A DNA stretch of 64,000 nucleotides, taken from contig JAOXFI010000047.1 in assembly GCA_029232285.1 (NCBI GenBank), forward strand, positions 28,932 to 92,931, given 5' to 3'. The DNA is from Agmasoma carcini (nom. nud.). Taxonomy: Eukaryota > Microsporidia > Thelohaniidae. The translations under genes were made by a program, and so were the position numbers. A model generated the notes under the pieces. It saw nothing but the letters and a program-made list of their open reading frames with translations. It was not told where the DNA came from and ran no database searches. Position 1 is the stretch's first letter; every line of letters starts with the position of its first letter. Positions 20,499-29,716 of the stretch are shown here, piece after piece.

Positions 20499-21662
20499 AT
20501 GACTTACAGAAATAACCAAAAATTGATAAAACATATTTCTATGGGCTTAGCAGCCGAGAAGCTAAAAATATCGTTAAAAGACTTTACAAAGCTTACAGTA
20601 CTACTCTCTGTATATCCTATAATAGCTGAAGATAAAAAAACATGCTATGGTAGAAAATTAGCCAAAGATTTCCACTACAAAGTTACCGACATTCAAAATA
20701 TTTACGATTCTGAAGAATATGATAAGCTAAGAATAAACAAAGCCCTACAAAAGAAGAGAGAAGCCCTAAAATTCTATAAACAAGAAGTCAAAGCTTCCAA
20801 TATTAAAGATAAGAAATATAAATATATTTCTCTTATAAAAAATAAGTACAAATCATTCGGTGATTGCTTAAATGATTTAGGTAACTCTATAAAGGATATA
20901 TACTTGGTTAGCGCACTTAAAATTGATGAGGTGGACGAATGTATTGAAAATTTTGAAAAATTTGTTTATGAAAACAAATTATTGGAGTATGCTTTTCTTT
21001 CAAAGAAAGGAATTTATTTTTCAATGAAATTTGAAAAGATACGCGTGTTCTGGCTAAAGCCATATCCTGGTTACAACCTAGAAGATTTTGTTGTAGAGAA
21101 GAAAGAAGTAATTAAGAAGGTTAAATATAAGTTAGACTTCTTAGAATGGTTGGATGATGATGAATCAGATGAAGAAGTTGTGAATGAAGATAGCAAGCTT
21201 GACATATCAATATTGAAATATAGTTCTCCTATACTACAGGCTCATTTATCAACATCCCTACATAAGCTAAATCAACTTTATCCGAATGGGTTTGATATGA
21301 AAGGCACAATATTTGATGGACTTAAATGTTTTGTAGATATTAAGACTATAAAAAAGGAAATTGAATTTGTATTGAAAAACGAGAATGCGAATATTGTTAC
21401 ATGCGAAGAAGCTAGTGTTGTCTTTACTGAGACAGTTATTGATAAGAGGGAGGGTGTAGAGTATGTACATCCTCAATATGTATTTGATTCTCTTAATAAA
21501 GGTGAGTTATTAGATAAGGCGCTTTATTATGTTGGTAAAACGATTCCTGAACATCTATCACCTTTCCCAGATGTAATGGATGTAGCTAAATGTCCTGAAT
21601 TTGGTATGTTATCAAGTACGAAGAAATATAGAATTTTGGATAAAGTTCAGAAGTTAAATTAA
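20499..21662 (+). CDS. PES1: Pescadillo homologue, 60S ribosome biogenesis
   Basis: A 387-residue protein of the Pescadillo/Nop7 family, which with Erb1 and Ytm1 processes pre-rRNA of the large ribosomal subunit in the nucleolus. The N-terminal Pescadillo domain (about 1-200) includes the RNNQALKKL-like opening (RNNQKLIKHI) and the ISLKDFTKLTVLLSVYP segment. A single BRCT domain (about 280-350) follows an acidic linker (DDDESDEEVVNEDS) and contains VEYVHPQYVFDSLN; HLSPF lies near the C-terminus, as in the family. It is shorter than yeast Nop7 (about 600) because the C-terminal acidic/basic tail is missing. The ATG follows AAATTTTTTAAAAAAATTCCCA. Confidence 0.92.
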   Translation: MTYRNNQKLIKHISMGLAAEKLKISLKDFTKLTVLLSVYPIIAEDKKTCYGRKLAKDFHYKVTDIQNIYDSEEYDKLRINKALQKKREALKFYKQEVKASNIKDKKYKYISLIKNKYKSFGDCLNDLGNSIKDIYLVSALKIDEVDECIENFEKFVYENKLLEYAFLSKKGIYFSMKFEKIRVFWLKPYPGYNLEDFVVEKKEVIKKVKYKLDFLEWLDDDESDEEVVNEDSKLDISILKYSSPILQAHLSTSLHKLNQLYPNGFDMKGTIFDGLKCFVDIKTIKKEIEFVLKNENANIVTCEEASVVFTETVIDKREGVEYVHPQYVFDSLNKGELLDKALYYVGKTIPEHLSPFPDVMDVAKCPEFGMLSSTKKYRILDKVQKLN

Positions 21663-21836
21663 AATTTTAAATATAGAAATGTACAATTTATAAAATAAAG
21701 ATTATTTTTTAAATAAATATAGCTTATTCAGACTGTAGATAAATATATGTTTTGTATTATGACAAATTAAAAATAAATGAAATATTAAAGATAGTTGTAA
21801 TTTATGTTAACTTAAATATATTATGATGTTATAATC

Positions 21837-21909
21837 GCTCTGATAGCTCAGTCGGTAGAGCGTTGTGCTAATAACGCAAAGGTCTCGGGTTCGAACCCCG
21901 GTCAGAGCA
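21837..21909 (+). tRNA. tRNA-Ile, anticodon AAU
   Basis: A 73-nt cloverleaf: acceptor GCTCTGA/TCAGAGC with discriminator A, D-stem GCTC/GAGC, anticodon stem TTGTG/CGCAA with loop CTAATAA (anticodon AAT at 21870-21872), T-stem around GGTTCGAACCCC. The A-box and B-box are intact and there is no intron. A TTTTTTT run about 8 bases downstream serves as the Pol III terminator. The first anticodon A would be read as inosine. Confidence 0.97.
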
Positions 21910-21911
21910 TT

Positions 21912-21921
21912 TACTTTTTTT
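21912..21921 (+). terminator. Pol III oligo-T terminator of tRNA-Ile
   Basis: A run of seven T residues just beyond the discriminator base of the tRNA. Confidence 0.8.
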
Positions 21922-23661
21922 AAAAAAAATTAGAAAAATTTCTAAATTTTATTTTTCAATTTATATTTTTATTTATTCAATAAAAGTGTTCCACAATATT
22001 AAATTTTGATAAAAATGTTTATTTTGTATATATTTTATTGGTAATAGTATAGCAATGTCAATATTATGAAAATTTATATATTTTATTGATTATTTACAGA
22101 CACTAACCTTTTACAATACAAATTATAGTTTATCAAAACATATAGTTGCATTTATATATTTAATATTTGAAATGATACTCATAAATTTGGCACACGTATT
22201 TATTTATTTTAAATAGATCAAATTTTGTATCTTTAAGTGATAAAAGACAATTTTTCATAAATAATCTACAATTGTATTAGAATTTTCTTAGTTAGTTTAT
22301 AAAGTCAAATTTATAGAAATAATAGAGTTACTATTGTTTGATTATATGACAGCAGATGAACAACAAAATAAAAACAATTTTTATCAAATTTACTTTTGAT
22401 AAAATATTTCAAAACCCAGAAATATAGAATTTTGATTAGAATTCAAAAAAAAATAATTATAATTACATGATTATATTATTTTGTATTAAGCCAGGTCGAA
22501 TTATTATTATTTTACTTAAAAAAGAATATAAATTTATTTATAAAATTTCATATTGTTCAATAGAGAACCAGCAACTTCATAAGCAGAAGAACATACCACG
22601 TGGTACATAAATACTAATAAATCAATTGATATCAAATATATTTACCTTCAAACCCTTCTAAGACAACCCATAAGAGCGATTCACAACAATTTAATACAAA
22701 AGATGGTGCCTTTTCCAGTATAAATTCTTTAATTCCATCACATATAGAATCTACCAGTGTTCTACAGCATCAAACTTAAATCATATTTCACCAATTTTTA
22801 TTATTAAATATGCTTCATTTTCAGAAGCAACATATATTGTTTTGTTTCATAATAAAGTTAAAATATTTATTATGAAGCCTATTATAATATATTTAAAGAT
22901 GGATGACATCATATTACTTTGTATCATTATTTTTAGTGTGGGTTCAATATTTGAGTATAAAATAAATAATTTAAAGTTACAACAAAATTCCAGTACAATT
23001 TATGCTGATACAAACAAATATTTTACTCTACCAAATTTAACAGTTTCATTTATTGTTGTTTTTCCTTCTTCAACCCACCTTTGACTCTCAGGGTCATCAT
23101 AGATGTGTATTAAAAACGATAATTATTATCTATTTGATAAATTTAAAGTAAAATAAAACATACAAAATTGGTATTTCTTTAAAAATGTACACATTTTTAT
23201 CACAGGTTTTACCGTTTGATTCATCTTGTTCTTAACACGTGAATTTAGGCTTTATTTCACTGTTTCTTATTTATCATTATTGCATTTTTGATATAATTTT
23301 AAGTTTTTATAATTGAAAACCCCATATAACTAGCTTAAATTTATCTTTGTCAATTTAAAACATATTTACAATTGGATGATCGTGTTATGGTCTTATTCTA
23401 GTATGAAATTATATAACAATAATCAAGTTTCTGGTTATATTTGATTAAAGAGGTCACAACAAATTATATATTTAAAAATTAAAAATTCTTAGGAATTACT
23501 GGGTCTTTAGAGTATTGAATTGTCGTGATTCATGCGTAAATAGACTTTATATAATAATCTATTTCTTCATAAACAGTCAAATCACATCCATTATATCAAA
23601 AAGTGAAAAATTCTTATCCTTGAATTAAAATTCATTTTTTTTCAAAAATTAAAAATTTTAC
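21922..23661. other. Gene-poor spacer with dispersed repeat
   Basis: No supported gene in about 1.7 kb. It carries one copy of a dispersed repeat (22541-22690). An 80-codon frame at 22842-23084 starts at TTG and has no features that support it. Confidence 0.5.
22541..22690 (+). repeat. Dispersed repeat, copy 1
   Basis: About 150 bp resembling 47205-47356 (roughly 80% by eye, same orientation), with shared blocks such as AGCAGAAGAACA, ATACTAATAAATCA and TTGATATCAAAT. It probably represents remnants of one transposon family. Confidence 0.75.
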
Positions 23662-24720
23662 ATGTCTCAAATTCCTAGAGAAGAAACAAGCTATAAAGAA
23701 ATATATAAAAACATTGATATAGATTTAAATAAACAAATTAACACATCAAATTCTACTCCATTTGTAAGAGAAACAATAGTTATAGAGGATTACTCAGATG
23801 ATGGTCTAATCCAAGATACTAACATTATTGATCAATGTGATGATACATTCTGTAAAAATAACAATATAAACCATGAAACTTTCATAAATTGGTTTTATAT
23901 ATTTGATAATAGCTTTAATAAATATATTAAATCTCAAATAAAAAACTTAAAACCCCACATTTCAATTGATCCTTGTGATATATGTGGGAGGGCCAACAAT
24001 TCTGATGATAACAAACTTATCACATGTCAAGGTTGCTTAATCAATGTTCATGAAACTTGTTATGGCATTCCTTACCACAGAAATGGTTTTTGGATGTGTG
24101 CAAGGTGTATGTTCTACTTCGAGGATGCAACATGCATGTTTTGCTCTTCAGAGAATGGTATTATGAAACAAACACACAATGGTCTTTACTCTCACGTATT
24201 TTGTGCTTCTATAATCCCTAATCTTTCTTTTGGCAATAGAACCTTTAAAGAACCGGTGTATGTTGACGAGTATAAAGGATTAGAAGGTCTTTGTACAGTT
24301 TGTAGTACTGAAGATAAAGCTTTAGTCAGATGTTCTTATATGGGATGTCCTAAGATGTATCATACTGACTGTTGTGCTGATAAAATTTACTGTGATATTG
24401 GGAATAGAGTCATTTACTGTGATGATCATCGTCCTGATAGAAGAAAAAGAGTTAAAAGCACAAGAAATAAAATTCTAAACAGAACATCATATCCCGAAAT
24501 ACATAAACCAATCCTACTAAGAGATCAAATCCCTTTAAAAAAACCAAAGATAGGTGAAGTATTAAAAATACTAAAAACGACACCATTTATAGTAAATTAT
24601 ATTGATAATGCTGATATAAAATATAAATTAATAGCAGAATATTGGATAGAAAAGAAAAAGACTTATGGCTTTTATTATACAGACATTTTGATTGCCCTAT
24701 CAGAATTTAGAAATGAATAA
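23662..24720 (+). CDS. PHD / zinc knuckle / extended PHD (Nto1-Jade type) chromatin reader
   Basis: A 352-residue protein with the PZP module of Nto1/BRPF/Jade scaffold subunits of histone acetyltransferase complexes. First PHD: C105, C108, C122, C125, H130, C133, C146, C149. Zinc knuckle: C158, C161, H178, C181. Extended PHD: C211, C214, C224, C229, H234, C237, C253, H256. In homologues the first PHD reads the unmodified histone H3 tail and the extended PHD binds nucleosomal DNA/H3. The acidic N-terminus (EDYSDDGLI) precedes a short helical region; a basic linker (RRKRVKSTRNK) and a helical C-terminus follow. There is no bromodomain or PWWP domain, so it is a minimal version. The start follows AAAAATTTTAC. 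Confidence 0.88.
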   Translation: MSQIPREETSYKEIYKNIDIDLNKQINTSNSTPFVRETIVIEDYSDDGLIQDTNIIDQCDDTFCKNNNINHETFINWFYIFDNSFNKYIKSQIKNLKPHISIDPCDICGRANNSDDNKLITCQGCLINVHETCYGIPYHRNGFWMCARCMFYFEDATCMFCSSENGIMKQTHNGLYSHVFCASIIPNLSFGNRTFKEPVYVDEYKGLEGLCTVCSTEDKALVRCSYMGCPKMYHTDCCADKIYCDIGNRVIYCDDHRPDRRKRVKSTRNKILNRTSYPEIHKPILLRDQIPLKKPKIGEVLKILKTTPFIVNYIDNADIKYKLIAEYWIEKKKTYGFYYTDILIALSEFRNE

Positions 24721-25022
24721 ATATTGATGAAACTGCTTTTTTTAGTATTTTTCCCACTATTTTTAATTTTTCAAATTTTCCCTTTTTTCTCACTATTTTT
24801 CAATTTTTTCCATTTTTTATCAAATTTTTTTGGAACTCATAAATATTGATGAAACTAATATAAATAAATTTGTGACATGTTTCATTTTATTATTTATAAA
24901 CTACATTCAAATTTAATATTAAAAATTATAAACAAAAATCAATTTCAATTATACAAAATTTGTTTATCTCTTGAAACGTATGTTTCTAAGTAACTATATA
25001 ATCTGCTAAAGCAAAATAAACA
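24721..25022. other. Intergenic, pyrimidine-rich
   Basis: The first 110 bp are almost pure T with scattered C, flanked by two copies of ATATTGATGAAACT (24721 and 24842). The next gene lacks the usual AAAATTT block directly before its ATG. Confidence 0.6.
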
Positions 25023-26378
25023 ATGAAATCTAAATACGCAGGAATAGGAGTCATCGTATTAGGTACTATCTTGCTAGGTCTAGCTGATCTAAAATTATAT
25101 GAATTCACTGGTAAAAGTGGTCTTGTAGCCACTAAACAAAAAATCATAGGTTTATTCTTCAGACCTGCCCCAACATCTAATGACACAGAAATGAAGACAA
25201 TATCAAAAAGAATTGATGGCTTGGAATCAAAACTTGATCAAATGTCGGATAATCTAGAAAAATTAGCCGTTCAAAAAACAAACACTGTTTCATACCCTTC
25301 AGAAAGCAATAACAACAAACTTCAGGAAAAATTAGAAATGCTCTACAAACAAAATCCACTGATGAGTCAAGCTGCAACCATCTCTAAGAATGTCCAAAAA
25401 AATCTTTCCGAGGGTGGTGGTAACCTTCCAGAAGAGATAAAGAATGGAATTGTTAGGTTTGAAAGGTATGATGATTCAGAGAAGTTTAAGGAAATGAACT
25501 ACAGAAGATCACACCACCTACCACTTACAAATTCTAGCAAACCAGATTTCGCAACCAATATCAATTTGAATAACCCGGAAAAACTTTTGGCTGGGATAGA
25601 TGGTGAAGAAATGGAGAAGGAATTAAAAGAGCAGGTTGGAGACAAAGTAAGTGTTAAAGAAGAAGAAACTGGTGATAAAAAGATGAATAATGCGTATGAT
25701 GTTATGAAATCCACCCCAGTAAGCAAGAATTCAGTTCAAAAAATTGTCTTAAAATTGAATGATGATGAGTCTAAGCCAGAAAAGGAAAATTCTTCACAAA
25801 ATGAAAATCCTGAGAAATCGGAAGAAGACGAAAAGAAGAAAAAAGAGGAAGAAAAGATGAAAGAAGACGAAAAGAAGAAGAAAGAAGATGAAAAGAAGAA
25901 GAAAGAGGACGAAAAGAAGAAGAAAGAAGATGAAAAGAAGAAGAAAGAAGATGAAAAGAAGGTTAACGAAGGTTTTACATTTCCTTTTTTTCCATTTGAT
26001 CAAACATCCATGGAGGGTGAAACACCTACTCCGAATGTTCCCCAAAAAGATGTTCTTAAGGTAAATGAAGAACCAAAAATTGATGATATGGGTAAGAATA
26101 TAGCACAAATTCAAGCAGAAGAACTTGATGAAATCATTGAAAAACTTGATCAATCAACTAAGATAAAAGATAAAGAGTCAAAAATGCAATCTTTCAAATC
26201 AGAAGGGAAAAGAACACCATTTGAGGCTGATGATGAAAGCAAAGAGGAGAAGATGCAAGCTGAAGATCTTGATTTGAGCATTGCTAAAGATAACTTAAGC
26301 ATGAATTCAATTGATAAAGACCAATCTGGTTCGTTAGCATCACAACATGAAAATGAATTCAGAGAGATAATGCAATAA
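25023..26378 (+). CDS. Membrane-anchored Lys/Glu repeat protein, unknown
   Basis: A 451-residue protein I do not recognise. It begins with one hydrophobic segment (about 5-24, YAGIGVIVLGTILLGLADL), likely an uncleaved anchor, then a short coiled coil (about 58-82, TISKRIDGLESKLDQMSDNL). The rest is hydrophilic and probably disordered. About residues 265-314 are a highly charged array with a 7-residue repeat KKKEDEK, encoded by a 21-bp DNA repeat. Downstream there is an acidic/Ser-rich tail. The overall plan, an anchor with a long charged tail, suits a scaffold on an organelle or on the parasite surface membrane. Repeat number likely varies between isolates. The start has no AAAATTT block close by, but no better ATG exists. 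Confidence 0.75.
   Translation: MKSKYAGIGVIVLGTILLGLADLKLYEFTGKSGLVATKQKIIGLFFRPAPTSNDTEMKTISKRIDGLESKLDQMSDNLEKLAVQKTNTVSYPSESNNNKLQEKLEMLYKQNPLMSQAATISKNVQKNLSEGGGNLPEEIKNGIVRFERYDDSEKFKEMNYRRSHHLPLTNSSKPDFATNINLNNPEKLLAGIDGEEMEKELKEQVGDKVSVKEEETGDKKMNNAYDVMKSTPVSKNSVQKIVLKLNDDESKPEKENSSQNENPEKSEEDEKKKKEEEKMKEDEKKKKEDEKKKKEDEKKKKEDEKKKKEDEKKVNEGFTFPFFPFDQTSMEGETPTPNVPQKDVLKVNEEPKIDDMGKNIAQIQAEELDEIIEKLDQSTKIKDKESKMQSFKSEGKRTPFEADDESKEEKMQAEDLDLSIAKDNLSMNSIDKDQSGSLASQHENEFREIMQ
25834..25962 (+). repeat. 21-bp in-frame coding repeat (KKKEDEK)
   Basis: About six tandem copies of a purine-only 21-bp unit (GAAGA/AAGAAG rich), with a slightly diverged first copy; encodes repeats of KKKEDEK within the anchored protein. 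Confidence 0.9.
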
Positions 26379-26550
26379 ACATTTAAGTTATAAAATTATA
26401 TTATAAAAAAATATTTTTAATTGATGAAATATTATATTATAAAGAAATATTATTATAAAATAATTTTCTATTTTATATTTTCTATTCTTTATCATCAATC
26501 CTTTACAAATAAAATTTAATTTATTTTTTTATATAAAAAAATTCCATCCA

Positions 26551-27426
26551 ATGCAGCCAATAGAATATGAACCAATAATGAAAAAACTCATTAAAACAGT
26601 CGTAAGAGCATTCTATGAACCACATCACATCGTAATAATGGACATACTCTTAGAAAACACACTCCTTTCCGATGACGAATTCTGTGACAAAATGAAAATG
26701 TTAAGCAGAGAGTTCAATAAACTGATAATGAGGCTAAAGGACGATAGACTATTAAAACACGACGTCAAAATAGAGGTAAAGGACGACAATAAGCAAATGC
26801 TCAAGACCGTTTATTTTATAAACTATGCTGAGGTGAGAGATATAATAAAATATAAAATATACAAAATGAGAACAATGGTTGATCAGAAGGTTCAAATATC
26901 AGATAAAAATTTTTATTGTCCATTGTGTGGTGAAACATTGTCAACTTTGGATGCTCAAGTTATTATAAGAAACTTTGCTTTTATGTGTTTAAAGTGTGAT
27001 TGCAAGCTTGAAGAGAACAAGGCTGAAAAGGTTGAGGGTGGAATTGATACAAAGGGGCTGATCAATAGTTTAGAACCTATAATTATCCTTCTTAGACAGG
27101 CAGAAACACACAAAATACCAAATATGGATTATTTTCAGGTGCTTGAACTCAAAAGGGAAAAAGAATCTATTGTTACTGAAGCTAAATCAGAAGAACAGGT
27201 CTATCAAAAGCAAGAGGAAGAAAAACAGATTGATGACAATGATGAAGAGTTTGATGATGTTGATTTTACTAAGGAAAGCATGACTGAGCCTTCCAAGGCA
27301 GTCACTGATTTTGTTTTTGTTAACGGTAAGCAAAAGGCATATAATGAGATTACAGAAGATGATAAAGATAATATGACAGAGGATGAATACATCAAATATT
27401 TTGAAATATATTCAAAATACAACTAA
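26551..27426 (+). CDS. Transcription initiation factor IIE, alpha subunit
   Basis: A 291-residue TFIIE-alpha (Tfa1) homologue, which recruits and regulates TFIIH at RNA polymerase II promoters. Residues about 8-110 form the extended winged helix (MDILLENTLLSDDEFCDKM, then VYFINYAEVRDIIKYKIYKM), followed by the zinc ribbon C123-x2-C126 ... C146-x2-C149 (FYCPLCGETLSTLDA ... FMCLKCD). The C-terminal third is acidic (DDNDEEFDDVDF), matching the acidic region that contacts TFIIH. It is about 190 residues shorter than the yeast protein. The start follows AAAAAAATTCCATCCA. Confidence 0.92.
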   Translation: MQPIEYEPIMKKLIKTVVRAFYEPHHIVIMDILLENTLLSDDEFCDKMKMLSREFNKLIMRLKDDRLLKHDVKIEVKDDNKQMLKTVYFINYAEVRDIIKYKIYKMRTMVDQKVQISDKNFYCPLCGETLSTLDAQVIIRNFAFMCLKCDCKLEENKAEKVEGGIDTKGLINSLEPIIILLRQAETHKIPNMDYFQVLELKREKESIVTEAKSEEQVYQKQEEEKQIDDNDEEFDDVDFTKESMTEPSKAVTDFVFVNGKQKAYNEITEDDKDNMTEDEYIKYFEIYSKYN

Positions 27427-27445
27427 AAATTATTTTTTGAAAAAT

Positions 27446-27516
27446 AAATTTGTTGATTATTTTATAATTTTTTAAAAAACAAGTTTGTTGATTATTTTAT
27501 AATTTTGTAAAAAAAT
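27446..27516. repeat. 35-bp tandem duplication
   Basis: Two copies of a block beginning AA(A/G)TTTGTTGATTATTTTA, spaced 35 bp, in the gap between the TFIIE-alpha stop and the Tim-like start. Confidence 0.8.
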
Positions 27517-27524
27517 TTTAAGTC

Positions 27525-27881
27525 ATGATAAAAAAATTTTTAGAAACAAAAATAAAAGAAATAAAGCCATGTGTGGTAAAAATAGGTGGTGATGCTGCTA
27601 GGGGGTACCTTTTTGGATGTGCATTTGGTATTTTTATACCTACAAAGAAACCCCTTTTGAAGTCAATCCATGAAAGTGGGAAAAACTTTGCTAAAATTAG
27701 TGCAGTATATTCAACAGCAGAGCTTGTGATGAAGAAAATCAATAAAACTGACGATTATGTCAATGCAACTGTAGCTGGTGCTATTTCTGGTGGTGTTGGC
27801 TCATATAAAAGTAAATTAGCAGGTTCTTTCATATTAGGTGGATACAGTGGATTGTCTGAGTACTTCAATGAAAATAAATAA
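27525..27881 (+). CDS. Tim17/Tim22/Tim23-family protein (mitosomal import)
   Basis: A 118-residue protein with glycine-rich hydrophobic segments in the pattern of the Tim17/22/23 family: GGDAARGYLFGCAFGIF, a middle region, then NATVAGAISGGVGSYKS and a final GSFILGGYSGLSEYF. Family members form the inner-membrane protein translocation channel; in microsporidia the target would be the mitosome. The small size and single domain fit the reduced import machinery known in this group. It lies 98 bp after the TFIIE-alpha stop, same strand, with its own AAAAATTTTAAGTC start context. Confidence 0.75.
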   Translation: MIKKFLETKIKEIKPCVVKIGGDAARGYLFGCAFGIFIPTKKPLLKSIHESGKNFAKISAVYSTAELVMKKINKTDDYVNATVAGAISGGVGSYKSKLAGSFILGGYSGLSEYFNENK

Positions 27882-28073
27882 TTTTGTTAATCAATTATAT
27901 ATAAATATGGTTAAATAAAATTTGATCATTTAATAATTACAAATATATAATAAACATAATTATATTTTTAATATTTAAATTATATACTTTACAGTAGTTT
28001 AATTTATCTTTTTTAAATAATTTTACTTAATATATTTTCAAATATTAAAAATTTTTATAAAAAATTATTCTCA

Positions 28074-29012
28074 ATGATTCAACAAATAAGTCATTTTCAT
28101 GAATATAGAACTTTTGTAAAGGAACGTTGGACTCATAAACCACTCATTGACGTGTTGGTATCAGAATTTAGAACAAGATCAAAAGATTACTATCTAGAAG
28201 CTATAGAAGCCGGTGTAATCACCGTTAATGATAAAAATACAAAACCAAACTACATCCTTAAACAATTAGACTACATAAAACACCTCGTTCATCTACACGA
28301 ACCTATCACACAAGATATTAAAATAATTAAATGGGAAGAACAATACGTAGCCGTTTCTAAACCACCAGGAGTACCTTGTCATCCTACAGGCGCTCATTTC
28401 TACCATTCTCTAACAAAAAAACTATTCCCAGGCACCAAATGCGGTTGTGTCAATAGAATTGATGTACCAGTCTCGGGCGTCGTAATAATAGCCTTTGAAA
28501 ACCTACCAAAGTGGTTACAACTCATAAAAAACACCCAAAAATATTATATCGCAAAGGTAAAAGGTAGCTTTCCATCAGAAATAGACGTAGATCAACCAAT
28601 CAAATGCTATGCTGGCATTAGAAGATGGGTCGATGACGAGGGAAAACCTTGCTTAACTAAATTTAAAAAAGTAAAAGAAAACAAAGAATATTCTATCGTA
28701 CAATGCCAACCAATAACAGGCAGAACACATCAAATAAGAATACATTTGGCATATCTAGGCTTTCCTATCATTAATGATGTAATATATGGAGATTATAGTC
28801 CACCAGATATGAACTATTACGAAGAATGTAACGTTGATCTATCCGAATATGATGATCAAGCTAAGTATGAATGTATAAAGAAACACTGTCATGGTACCAA
28901 CAACAAAGCCTTTAGATTCGGATCAGCGCACATATGTCTACACGCTTGGAAATACAAATTTAACGATATAGAATATGAGGATAGCATACCAGAATGGGCT
29001 AACATTGATTAA
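28074..29012 (+). CDS. RNA pseudouridine synthase (RluA/Pus9-Rib2 type)
   Basis: A 312-residue RluA-family pseudouridine synthase. An N-terminal S4-like part (about 20-62) precedes the catalytic domain. KPPGVPCHPTG (about 96-106) and catalytic Asp130 in CVNRIDVPVSG (usual HRLDxxTSG) are visible, then PITGRTHQIRIHLAYLGFPI (about 225-244), the RTHQIR motif. The N-terminus (YRTFVKERW, then an H-EP-like segment VHLHEPI) resembles Pus8/Pus9-type eukaryotic enzymes that modify U32 of tRNAs. The leading His of the HRLD motif is replaced by Asn. Its stop lies only 5 bp from the stop of the convergent Ask1-like gene. The start follows AAAAATTTTTATAAAAAATT. Confidence 0.9.
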   Translation: MIQQISHFHEYRTFVKERWTHKPLIDVLVSEFRTRSKDYYLEAIEAGVITVNDKNTKPNYILKQLDYIKHLVHLHEPITQDIKIIKWEEQYVAVSKPPGVPCHPTGAHFYHSLTKKLFPGTKCGCVNRIDVPVSGVVIIAFENLPKWLQLIKNTQKYYIAKVKGSFPSEIDVDQPIKCYAGIRRWVDDEGKPCLTKFKKVKENKEYSIVQCQPITGRTHQIRIHLAYLGFPIINDVIYGDYSPPDMNYYEECNVDLSEYDDQAKYECIKKHCHGTNNKAFRFGSAHICLHAWKYKFNDIEYEDSIPEWANID

Positions 29013-29017
29013 ACTAT

Positions 29018-29653
29018 TTATTCAATTATTAATTTACCTTTTTTAGATTTTATAAAATTTTTTATCACTAAAAAATTAACCAAAATGTCAAATTTTTCAG
29101 GAGTCAAATTTGTAAACATTTCATACACAACCGATTTTTCTATACATCTTTTTTCTTTTATGATTTCGAAAATTGACTTCAAATCTTTTTCTTTTTTGAA
29201 AATATCAGGAACTTCCGAAATATCAAATTCTCTAAGCTCATCTTCATAGGATTCCATAGTTGTTGATTCATAAACTTGAAATCTGCTTCTGTTAAGGCTT
29301 ATTGAATTGGAAGATTCAGCATGAAAGCTTTTCTTGATTGATTCAGCCTTACTAGCTGATTCAGGGGTGTTAAATTCGTTAAATGGGTTATTAGGGGATG
29401 TGACGTTCATAGAAACGTTTGATTCTGAGTTCGAAACAAAAACCTCTTCGTTTTGTATATTTAAAAGAGCATCACATTCAAAAAATTTTATCCAACTCTC
29501 AGAATCACTTATAAGCTTAGCATTGGTCAAAGCTAGTCTGCCAAATTTTTCTTTTATTTCTCTTAACGTATTTCTTATGGAGGTGAACGTAGAGTCTAAT
29601 TCTTCCATCTCATTGATAATCTCTTCATCCTCTTCCAATCTACATTCAATCAT
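29018..29653 (-). CDS. Possible DASH complex subunit Ask1-like protein
   Basis: A 211-residue protein. Residues about 14-68 resemble the Ask1 domain of the DASH kinetochore complex: EMEELDSTFTSIRNTLREIK, then an LISDSESWIKFFE segment corresponding to the family's S-x-x-W-K-x-F-F-E motif. The middle (about 70-135) is Ser/Asn-rich and probably disordered. The last 70 residues (DIFKKEKDLKSIFEIIKEK, then LTPEKFDILVNFLVIKNFI) look like a winged-helix or C-terminal helical region, also seen in fungal Ask1 proteins. DASH rings couple microtubules to kinetochores. The assignment rests on one short motif. It shares a 63-bp divergent promoter region with the SPRY gene. Confidence 0.5.
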   Translation of the reverse strand: MIECRLEEDEEIINEMEELDSTFTSIRNTLREIKEKFGRLALTNAKLISDSESWIKFFECDALLNIQNEEVFVSNSESNVSMNVTSPNNPFNEFNTPESASKAESIKKSFHAESSNSISLNRSRFQVYESTTMESYEDELREFDISEVPDIFKKEKDLKSIFEIIKEKRCIEKSVVYEMFTNLTPEKFDILVNFLVIKNFIKSKKGKLIIE

Positions 29654-29716
29654 GTTGATGGTGAGTTTTTTTACTATAAAAAATATGGAAATATTTACTT
29701 ACCACCATATCACCAC
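29654..29716. promoter_or_regulatory. 63-bp bidirectional promoter region
   Basis: The two ATGs at 29653 (minus) and 29717 (plus) are 63 bp apart, so both core promoters must overlap. C-rich CACCA blocks sit next to the plus-strand start and the minus start is preceded by CACCATCAAC; no AAAATTT block is present. Confidence 0.6.

Noticed and set aside
22842..23084. 80-codon open frame with a hydrophobic segment
   Set aside because: TTG start and no conserved feature; internal ATGs give even shorter, unsupported products.
25794..26153. 119-codon Phe/Leu-rich frame opposite the KKKEDEK repeat
   Set aside because: It is the antisense shadow of the purine-rich repeat.
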